Assembly (NCBI GenBank): GCA_036426205.1
Contig: CM071570.1
Coordinates: 142,530,563 to 142,594,562 of the forward strand
Direction: 5' to 3'
DNA: 64,000 bases
Source: Ascaphus truei
Lineage: Eukaryota; Chordata; Amphibia; Anura; Ascaphidae
Made by a program: the position numbers and the translations under genes. Under the pieces are notes generated by a model. That model was not told the origin of the DNA and did no database searches. It worked only from the letters and a program-made list of their open reading frames with translations. Of this stretch, positions 55,804 through 64,000 are shown piece by piece; position 1 is the first letter of the stretch; every line of letters begins with the position of its first letter.

Positions 55804-56590
55804 TACACACTGCACACTGCACACTGCACACTGCACACTGCACACTGCACACTGCACACTGCACACACTCACAGCACACTACACACACTCACAGCACCAG
55901 CACACACTCACAGCACCTGCACACACTCACAGCACACTGCACACACTCACTGCACACTGCACACACTCACTGCACACACTCACAGCACACTGCACACACT
56001 CACTGCACACACTCAGAGAACACTGCACACACTGCACACACTCACTGCACACACTCACAGAACACTGCACACGCTGCACACTGCACACACTCACAGCACA
56101 CTGCACACACTTCACACACTTACAGCACACTGCACACACTCACAGCAAACTGCACATACTCACAGCAAACTGCACTCACTCACAGCACACTGCACAAACT
56201 CACAGCACACTGCACAAACTCACTGCATATACTCACAGCACACTACACACACTGCACACACTCACAGCACACTAAACACACAGCACACTGAACACACAGC
56301 ACACACTGCACACACTCACAGCACACTTCACACACTCACAGCACACTGCACAAAATCACAGCACACTCTCACAGAACACTGCACACTGCACACACTAAAC
56401 ACTGCACACACTGCACACACTGCACACACCGCACACACCGCACACTGCACACACAGGACACTGCACACACAGGACACTGCTCACACCACACACCACATTC
56501 ACACCACACACCACATTCACACCTCACACCACATTCACACCACACTCACACCACACTCACACCACACACCACACTCACACCACACTCACC
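55804..56590. repeat. CACACTGCA/CACACTCACAG minisatellite
   Basis: About 790 bp built from 8-12 bp CACA-containing units in variable order. Long open frames across it (rich in Thr-His-Cys-Leu) are repeat artefacts. Confidence 0.95.
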
Positions 56591-56774
56591 ACACACACCT
56601 CCCTCCCACTCCCCCTCCCTACCTTTGGTGTCGGCTGCTGAGATCGGAGCGGAGCTGGCATCGGGGGTGGGGGGGGTGTCAGAGCGGAGCTGGGAGGGGG
56701 GCTGGGGGCGAGTCTAAGGGGGGGTCAGAGCAGAGCTGGCGGGGGGGCGGAGCGGAGCTGGTGGGTCGGAGCGG

Positions 56775-56910
56775 GGCTGGGGTTGGTTGCTTGGAGCGGG
56801 ACTGGCTGGGGGGTTGCTTGGAGTGGGGCTGGCTGGGGGGTTGCTTGGAGTGGGGCTGGCTGGGGGGTTGCTTGGAGCGGGGCTGGCAGGGGGGTTGATC
56901 GGAGCGTGGC
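56775..56910. repeat. G-rich tandem repeat, about 30-bp unit
   Basis: Unit 'gcttggagtggggctggctggggggtt' repeated about four times inside the pogo-like element. Confidence 0.85.
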
Positions 56911-57165
56911 TGGTGGGGGGGATCGGTGTGGACTACTGGGGGAAGTGAGGCTGCAAGGGGAAGTTACGGTGGCTGCTGGGGGACGTGTAGGTCTGGGGGA
57001 CGTGTAGGGCTGCCGGCCACCTCTTCCCTCCCTCCCTGCTACCGATTGGGCGCGCGTTGGCCATTTTTTTAAATTAGCGCGACCCCGGTAATAGCGCGGT
57101 CGGATCGGGTGGCCCCCGAGGACTGCGCTATAACGGAGTTGGGCTGTATATATATATATATATAT

Positions 57166-57220
57166 GACATCACCTTGAGAAAGGTCCCGCACGTAGGACC
57201 GAAACGTTGGATATGATGTC
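57166..57220 (+). ncRNA. Hammerhead-derived hairpin
   Basis: Stem I is a perfect 7 bp (GACATCA/TGATGTC) and stem II is perfect (GGTCC/GGACC), followed by GAAACGTTGG. The core reads TTGAGAA and the cleavage side is not canonical. Structure without the catalytic core. Confidence 0.45.
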
Positions 57221-57423
57221 TCATTAATACAAATCTTTTGACCACATTCTGGAGTGCTGCCTCTGATATTCGTCCACACGGTATCGTATTGCCTATTTGC
57301 TCATACAGGATTTGCACCCATCATATTGTTTACCCGACGGAGTGCCTTTGTTCTCATTTATCTGCTACAGTATGTATATATATATATATATATATATATA
57401 CTATATATCATCTTATATATATA

Positions 57424-58850
57424 ATGTGTGCTCATTTGCATATCATTTCCCAGAATCCCTTTGCTGCAGTGCAAGTGCTGTGTGCTGGGTTATAATGGTG
57501 ACAGGCAGGGTTGCAGACTTGTCTAAGACATGTGTAACGGGTTTTCCCCCCCCAATCGCAGATTATACTGTGGGGGTGTAGGAACATACAATGTTACTCG
57601 GGTGTGGTGCGTTACCTGTTGGCTCACAGGAGGGCTGAGCTTCCGCCACGGGGAAACCTGGGGCAAAATATTATCATATACCATACAATGATGCAGCGCC
57701 TCCACCTGCGATGGCTCCCACCAGAGAGGGAGTGGTTCCTCGCAGGACAATACCCAATAACCACATACAACTGATTGTATAAGAACGAATACCTTTTTAC
57801 TGATGACTAGAACATGTAAGGTCAAACAAGTAGTAACAGGTGTCCCTCTCTAAAGGTAACCCGACTCAACGTTTTCTCAAGGTTAACTATAACGGACACC
57901 ACGGTGGGTGTCCACACTTTATGCGTCACGGCGGACGCTACTGTCCCAATGCAATAATCCCACCCTCAAGTCCACTGAGTCCCACCCAATGTCTTGCACT
58001 CCCAATACATAGACCAGCGTGTATGTATTTGTGTGTGACTGCGCAGCCACTATGTCAAATGATAGGCCTTGCTGGTACACGTGAGTTGTGGCGTTACCTG
58101 CCCGGGCTCCAGCCGCGGGTGCTGCTATACCGCAAGGGGATCGGTGGATGTCCTCCAAAGGTGGGGTGAATTCCGGCGTGGATAATATCACTGCTTCTTC
58201 CGCCGTCTGTACTTTGATGATAACCCGAATGATGTCCACAGGCTGCAGTCACTCCGTACTGAGCCTCCGCACTTATAGTCTAGAGATCCCTTAGAGACCA
58301 AGAGTAGGCCCAAGCCTCTCGGCGGAAAGCGCAGCGTCCGCTGGATTCCTCACTAGCTTATAGATAAAGGGGCAGGGTCCCTAACCTAGGGCCGGTCCTT
58401 ATCACACTCCGCTAGGGTGGCTCAGGGCTGTCTGGGGCCTTGGGGAGTACTGGCCTAGTGCCGGGAGTCACGGACTCCAGCACCCTACCTCTTACCCCTA
58501 GCCGCTCCAGTCGCCGACTGACGTCGTAGTTCCTGCGCGCGAAATATATCTCTATGTTGCCAACAGAGATCCTCCATACCTATTGGCTAGTCCTTCGCGG
58601 GCTTACTGGACCTTTACTGCGCAGGCGCGAGCTCCCTGTAGTCCTGGAGTGCTCCTGTTCCTCGCGCATGCGCAACGCCCCTAACAATGGCGGCGCCCTG
58701 CTCCGCGAACCGGCGGAACCACCACAACGCGATACCGGCCGCAACCCTTAGTGCTACTCGGCTCGTATACTAACAGGGGAGAAGGTAATACCTCAAGGGG
58801 ACCTGGCTACACATGCAAATGAGCATACAGTAATATTTCCATTTGCTATA
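57424..58850. mobile_element. Fold-back-family repeat split by a solo LTR
   Basis: 57424-57532 and 58816-58850 are the two parts of one repeat related to the arms of 4590-5110 ('gtgctcatttgcatatcatttcccagaatcc', and 'gcaaatgagcatacag' at the right edge). The LTR sits between them. Confidence 0.7.
57533..58811. repeat. Solo LTR, 1279 bp
   Basis: Begins TGTAACGGG and ends GGCTACA (TGTA..TACA), flanked by a 4-bp CATG duplication (57529-57532, 58812-58815). Removing it rejoins the host repeat in register. Strand and family are not determined; size and 4-bp duplication fit Ty3/gypsy. No internal coding region. Confidence 0.75.
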
Positions 58851-60410
58851 TATATATATATTTCAGGGTCTGGGTGTAATGGAATTTTAAAATTCTGCAA
58901 TCGGATTTAAAATCAAATGCAATGTTGGATTTCACAAAATTCAGCTGGAATAGATCCAATGGCGGATTAAGATATTAAGATGTATCTGCCCAAATTATTT
59001 AGTGCCCAATCCACCTTCGTATTTCTGTGTGCGGATCGGATTGTAGTAAAAACACTGCGTAAAATCTGCGGATTGCATTTTGACAGTTTGCCAATCTCTA
59101 ATAGTGGAAGTCCAAAATGTGCCAGTTTTACGAATGTGAGAGAAAGTTTTGCACATCTGCTGTCAAACAAATACAAAAAAAGCCTGATCCTACAGTATTT
59201 GTGGTTTACAATATATATTTGGATTTTAATGAAATGCCAGGACAGTCCATAAAAATGTTGTGTGATCACTCTGAAGTAATGATAATCAAAACAGAAGCAG
59301 TCCTGAGATAGAATGTGAATATAACCTTCATTAGGTTCAAAGGTCATCATGCGAAAATTGATGATTAGTTAAAAAAACTGGAGTCCTTGTCATTAAAGTG
59401 AATGTACTTTTCAAGAGGTAAATGGTAATATTGCCAAACAAGTAATGTGTTAAAGTGTTATTTACGTAGCAAATCTCACCACCATTTATTCACATGCAAG
59501 ATAGAACATGACAGATTAAATCTTTTTTGCCCTACTAAAGGCTGGTGAGAGTGAAACATTGGAGGGATGGATAGTGGGAGAAGAAGACAGAGTTTAATCA
59601 CCCTCTCTCCTTAAACACCCTCAGTAGTTGACATTTTTTTCCCACTTAAATTTGTATTAATTTTCCAAGCAGAGTAATACAGACATGAAATATTAGAGGG
59701 AACAGCACCATGGTGACTCAACATTTCTTGATACTTTACTCAGTTTTAATATTGAATTGTATGGGTGGGCATTACAGAGCTGTTTCTCTATCTAGTATCT
59801 AATGTGGAATCTAGAAAAAAATGGGGAATGAACCCCAATGAATCCGATGCTACAAAGCCACGTATAGGTAATTGGCAACACCTACAGCCAATGTAAAGTC
59901 CGCAAGGGAAGGGATCTCACTGCAAGTATAATGTGAAGATGAATAATAGAAAGGGGTGCGTGTAATGGCTTCCTACCGGGACGGGGGCTATAGTGCAGAA
60001 TGAATAATAGAGATACGAGCTGACACGTCCGCAGGCACGCCACTCGTAGGCTCACATAAATACACAGACTGCTGCCATTACCCGACAGTATCCTCGCTAC
60101 CCATCAAGCCGCTCCGTGCTCACGGTTAATGGTGAAAACTCCGTCTCCTGTGCTGATAGAAGGCTGCACCCCGGCTGTATCCCAGCATGCCAAGCGCTCT
60201 GGCGAGTTCCGGAATTCAAACAGATGGCGCCACCGCTTGCGCTGGAAAATGGATATATATCCTCCTTGCTAAAACTGTGAGATCCCTGCGTGCTCCATCC
60301 AATATAAATATAGGTTAAATCGAAGTGGTAGATGGTCACTGCTCCCTTGAACTGCACCAAGCTTTAGAGAATAAAATCAGCTTTATTGAGACAAAATGCT
60401 GAACATCACA
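58851..60410. other. Interval without recognised gene
   Basis: AT-rich to about 59840; then a GC-richer stretch (59940-60320) that may be part of the Penelope-type unit downstream of the hammerhead at 60420. No coding domain is supported. Confidence 0.35.
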
Positions 60411-60419
60411 AACAGGAAC

Positions 60420-60462
60420 ACTCTGACGCGTTTCATTCCGACATGGGACTTTATCAAAGAGT
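60420..60462 (-). ncRNA. Degenerate hammerhead motif 3' of a PLE
   Basis: Stem I ACTCT/AGAGT is perfect, stem II (TCC/GGA core) is present, and GAAACGCGTC is intact with the ACGCGT palindrome. The core is TTGATAA in place of CTGATGA. It lies downstream of the PLE coding region on the same strand, linking hammerheads to PLEs in this genome. Confidence 0.6.
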
Positions 60463-60887
60463 AAAAACTCCTGACACACAAGCAGACTTAAATAGGACAA
60501 GCACCAGTCTGATTGGACAGAGTGAAGCAAGACCCAGCAGATGTAGATAAATAAATCAGAAAAAATCGAAGGGGCTGGGTCAAATACTCTAAGTAGAAAT
60601 GCTTGTGTGTGAAAGAATGGTAACTAGTGGTATCATATATATACAACAAATAATTAAAAACAAAAAAAAAACGTGATTTCAAGCATTGATATTGAATAAA
60701 TTAATGAAAAAAAATATACATGCATAATCATAATCAAATGCAGAAAAGAAAAACCAAAATAGCTAAAGAGTCACCAAAAATGAGAAATATATATATATAT
60801 GAAGAAAATTAAGAAAATAAAAATAAACAATAACATTTAATAACTAGTGTATGGTAATACACTCTCTACACTCTCAAAACAACCATC

Positions 60888-61607
60888 TCAGCTCTGAAGG
60901 AAGTGTTTTAACTCCCAATCAGAATTCATGCCAAGTGGGTGGAGAGTACCGAGAGTGTATATCCAATACATCTCTTTCCTATTAAGGGTATTTTCTCTAT
61001 TACCACCCCTAGGGTGACAAGGAATGTGCTCTAATGCGGAAAAAAAATTGACAATACCCCCACTAGAGCATTGAGAGAAATGTCTAGACACTTCTAATTA
61101 GACGAGCGTGTTCAGCTATTCTGATCTTTAATGGTCTAATGGTGAGGCCCACATATCTATAACCACATTGCAACAAAGAACATAAATAACAAAACTTGTA
61201 TTACAATTTCAAAAAATTTTAATATAATATTTTTTAACATTGTTATTATTTGTAATAAATTTAGCAGAAGATGCATATTTGCACATAGAACAATTACCAC
61301 AAACCTTTGGTATACCTCTGACATTAGGAAAACTGGATCGGGAATCAAAAAGACTTGGTGATAAATGAAACGCTAATGTTTTAGGTTTATGATAAGTAAA
61401 TCTAGGTCCACCTTGGACTATAGTACAAATATCCTCATCCAATAGGAGAGTGTGCCAATGTTTTGTCACTATATTACAAATGTGTTGTGATTGTTGGCTA
61501 TATGTTGTAATAAAGAATGGACTCTGTGTAGAGTTATAACGTGACAATTTGGTTCTCTCTCTATTAGATGAAGACCTAGTCTTACGAATGAGGACATCCA
61601 TATCCAA
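60888..61607 (-). pseudogene. Penelope-like element, linker and GIY-YIG part (minus)
   Basis: The frame 61607-61209 matches the linker of the 12.1-kb copy ('FFITTYSQQSQHICNIVTKHW') and continues into Cys pairs ('CGNCSMCKYAS'). After frame changes near 61200-61090 the GIY-YIG block is read as 'YRYVGLTIRPLKIRIAEHARLI', landmark only, in another frame. The C-terminus 'RGGNRENTLNRKEMYWIYTLG' corresponds to RGGDR..FWI. At least two frameshifts; RT missing. Confidence 0.8.
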
Positions 61608-61611
61608 AGTA

Positions 61612-61800
61612 CAGTGGCGGCCGATCTGAGTTTAAGTCGGCTAGATCCGCGGCTTTCAGATTATCCCGGTTAGGTGCGTTTTCGCCCGGAGTGAACTGCG
61701 TTATTTTCGCGCTCATGATATTAGCATTTTATTCTCGCTGTCTGCAATACTGCAATGCCGCGTAAAAACTCAGGGGGTCGTTTGCGAGCTGTTGTCTTGG
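61612..61800 (+). mobile_element. Possible element D, relative of element C
   Basis: It starts after a TA with CAGTGGCGGCCG. The stretch 'gagtgaactgcgttattttc', 'agcattttattctcgctg', 'caatactgca' parallels the interior of element C at about 16873-16940. The right end was not located. Confidence 0.45.
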
Positions 61801-62414
61801 AAGTCTAATACCTTCGCGGTTCAACCTACGTCAGTACACAGTCTGTGTATGCGCACGCAGTAATTGTAAATTTGCATATTTAAAGTATACATGCATTTGC
61901 AGTTCTGTGCTTCTGTACAGTATGTCTCATTTGAAAATTGTTGAAACGCATAGGCGTGTACAGTACTGTAACAGTGTCACATTTCTGCATATACAGCGCT
62001 CTCCCCTCGCTCAGGATAATTAACTACACTGCAGGGTATTTCAACTTCTTATCTTCTGTGCAATGCAGTACATCTCTCCCATACCATTCCTTTGAACATG
62101 TGTCTGGTTTCAATCACATTCCTGCTTGACAGCAGGAATTTACTGTGCATACGCCTGTAACTTCGCCCACCACTGCTTGCTTGCCTGAGTGAGTGACCAA
62201 AAAAAATAAAAAATACATTTTTATTGTCATTTTTTTTTCTCCACAAGCCTGCCAAAACTATCTTACTGTATTACGATATTCAATCTATGCTGTAGCTTTT
62301 GACTGCGACACTGTGTGTTTGACTGCACATGGTTGATTTGTGTGCTTTTTACGTACTGTATTTGGGGGTGTATTATTATGATTAATTGCCTTTTGAAGTT
62401 AAAGTATGTCTTTA

Positions 62415-62773
62415 CTGCTGCAGCCAAGTTTATTCGAGCATTTGCCCATTCTTGGCCGCAGCAGTAGCCTGGCGCGCGCCCGAGGGTGACGGGCGCGCGC
62501 CGAAGCAGCGGAAGAGCGCCCTCCGATCGGGGCGCTCTCCCTACCGCTGCCGGGTCCGCTGGGTCCCCCGGAACCCCCTGCCGCCGTCCCGCGATCGCGG
62601 GACACCAGGGCTCCCTCGGGGAGCCCTGGACGCGCGTGCAGGGGGCGCAGGCTCCCGAAGACGCGTGACCGCGCGTCTATGATGCGCGGCACGCCGAGGG
62701 GCGGCCACTAGCAAGCCGGGAAATCTCCCGGCTTGCGGTACCGGCCACACTTTAATAAAGTGTGTCGGTAGTG
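62415..62773 (-). mobile_element. Multi-hairpin element, copy B
   Basis: 359 bp, the reverse complement of copy A with about 95% identity, TA on each side (62413-62414, 62774-62775). The same hairpins occur in the same order, and most differences fall in loops. In the terminal stem (62414-62428 with 62451-62465) two neighbouring base pairs differ from copy A on both arms, so pairing is kept; one further change is unpaired or wobble. No protein frame. Confidence 0.85.
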
Positions 62774-62847
62774 TAGCTTTGAACTTCATGCAGCTGTATC
62801 TGTAGCCCCCTCCCCCACGAACGCTAGCTCAAGGATTTGAAATTCCA

Positions 62848-63570
62848 CGGAGTCGTTAATTTTCTGAATCTTGCCGTTGTGTTCTTAATCCGTCCATAGC
62901 CAAGCTTCAAAGCCTCACTGCGCCTTCGTGTAATTCTCTATGAGATGGGAGCTAACTGCTTACTGCGCATGAGTCACCCAACCCCCCCCCCCCTCCACAG
63001 AGTCGTTAATTTTCTGAATCTTGCCATTGTGTTCTTAATCCGTCCATAGCCGAGCTTCAAAGCCTCACTGCGCCTGCGTGTAATTCTCTTTGAGATGGGA
63101 GCTAGCTGCTTACTGCGCATGAGTCACCCAACCCCCCCTCTCCACAGAGTCGTTAATTTTCTGAATCTTGCCATTGTGTTCAGTTAAGTACTGTATGTTA
63201 TTTCTTTAAACTTCTGCACGACTAATCCTTCATCCTTCCCCCACGCACACACAAACTCTTATCGACTCTGCTCACTGCACCTGCGTGTACTCTAATCCTT
63301 TTAGAGATGGGAGCTTGCTGCTTACTGCGCATGAGTCACCCAACACCCTCTCTCCACAGAGTCATTAATTTTCTGAAGTTAGTTAGTCATTGTGTTTTTA
63401 ATCCATCCCTAGCCGAGCGTCAATCACTTCACTGCGCCTGTGTGTACTCTAATCCTTTTAGAGATGGGAGCTTGCTGCTTACTGCGCATGAGTCACCCAA
63501 CCCCCTCTCTCCACAGAGTCATTAATGTTCTGAATATTGCCATTGTGTAATCTACATTGAGATGGGAGCA
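62848..63570 (+). repeat. Tandem repeat, about 150-210 bp unit
   Basis: The start 'cacagagtcgttaattttc' (or close variants) recurs at about 62848, 62995, 63144, 63354 and 63512. Units share 'gagatgggagct', 'tgcttactgcgcatgagtcaccc' and a C-run. Unit length varies with internal insertions. Confidence 0.85.
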
Positions 63571-64000
63571 AGCTGATTAATGCACATGACTCACCCCCCC
63601 CCCCCAACCCTTTGAGGCTTAGTTTACGGTAACGCTTTGGAAATGCCCTTCTCGATTTTGAAATGTAAATCTGATTTGCACAGCATTGTGAGAATTGAGA
63701 GTTAAAAAAACCATTAACTGATTCATGTTGTTTTGTCATTCATTCTTTCATTGGTGTGCTGAAGGGGTGGGGGGGGGGGTTGTGGTTGTTGTCAATGATT
63801 ATGATTGCAGGAATGTGAATAAATATTCATTTTATTTATCAGGAACCAAAAAATACAAATATAAAAATAATCATGAATATACAAATGCTGTCTTTATAAG
63901 TTCTTCTGGCAGATTGAATTGGATAAACATTTAGAAAACATTGTAAAACAGGGGAAACATGAATAATGCACATTTATAAGAATATTATTTAATAATATTA
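63571..64000. other. End of window, no gene recognised
   Basis: Contains C- and G-runs (63594-63604, 63766-63779) and AT-rich sequence. Nothing else is supported. Confidence 0.4.

Larger units (their letters stand above)
55698..57146. mobile_element. Pogo/Tc1-like element expanded by a minisatellite
   Basis: The left end is CAGCTCAACCCCATTATAGC and the right end, on the other strand, CAGCCCAACTCCGTTATAGC, both next to TA-rich flanks. The subterminal 'ataacgcgg'/'gcgctataac' motifs are CpG-rich. The interior is dominated by the CACACTGCA array and, from 56600 on, by G-rich repeats such as 'ctggctggggggttgcttgga' (56800-56890). No transposase is seen. Confidence 0.65.

Noticed and set aside
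55755..56291. 178-codon frame rich in Thr, His, Cys and Leu, and a second frame beside it
   Set aside because: Both are translations of the CACACTGCA minisatellite; any frame stays open there.
62386..62789. GC-rich frames on both strands and a CpG-island look
   Set aside because: They are the structured hairpin element; frames on all strands stay open because of its composition.
62848..63570. Spaced repeats resembling a CRISPR array
   Set aside because: Units of 150-210 bp are similar throughout, so this is a tandem satellite.

Overview
The window looks like gene-poor, repeat-saturated vertebrate DNA, most likely amphibian and probably from a frog. That assignment is an inference from the repeat mix: CR1, L2 and L1 LINEs, Penelope-like elements (PLEs), hammerhead-ribozyme repeats, Ty3/gypsy-type LTRs, a class-I-like endogenous retrovirus (ERV), and hAT-, Tc1/pogo- and Harbinger-like DNA transposons. 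I see no host protein-coding gene, tRNA or rRNA gene, and nothing bacterial. Almost every open frame that makes sense belongs to a mobile element, most of them broken.

Layout. 0.9-2.7 kb: decayed CR1/L2-group LINE (+). 3.6-9.3 kb: a Tigger-like MITE, two fold-back elements with a hammerhead motif, a Penelope-type tail with another hammerhead, and many microsatellites. 10.9-12.9 kb: PLE reverse transcriptase and GIY-YIG pseudogene (+), split by a 360-bp GC-rich element made of consecutive hairpins. 13-17.2 kb: palindromic MITE, AT-rich sequence, and a relative of the hairpin element. 17.5-19.5 kb: L1 tail (-). 19.6-23.4 kb: duplicated satellite-like blocks and an 870-bp palindrome with hammerhead motifs. 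23.4-25.4 kb: collapsed CR1 (-) carrying a hAT element. 26.3-28.4 kb: second L1 (-). 28.4-30.5 kb: CR1 (+) with a duplicated 5' leader, entered by a nearly intact L2 (-, 30.5-33.6 kb). 34.6-40.9 kb: ERV (-) with 5' LTR, primer-binding site, gag, protease and defective pol, entered by a second hammerhead palindrome. 41.4 kb: hammerhead (+). 46.0-50.3 kb: LTR element whose interior is a single 1270-codon open frame of unknown function. 50.3-52.9 kb: 3' part of another LTR element with a well-formed 1.4-kb LTR. 53-53.8 kb: L2 tail. 55.7-57.1 kb: pogo-like element swollen by a minisatellite. 57.5-58.8 kb: solo LTR. 60.4-61.6 kb: second PLE (-). 62.4-62.8 kb: second copy of the hairpin element. 62.8-63.6 kb: tandem repeat.

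Two themes deserve most attention. The first is a scattered set of type-I hammerhead ribozyme motifs, three close to canonical, associated with PLE-type tails and repeatedly arranged as inverted pairs flanked by 14-bp target duplications. The second is a family of TA-flanked elements whose two best copies (11.7 and 62.4 kb) are strings of about nine or ten hairpins with compensatory changes in a stem. The 1270-codon frame at 46.7 kb is the best candidate for an undescribed protein.
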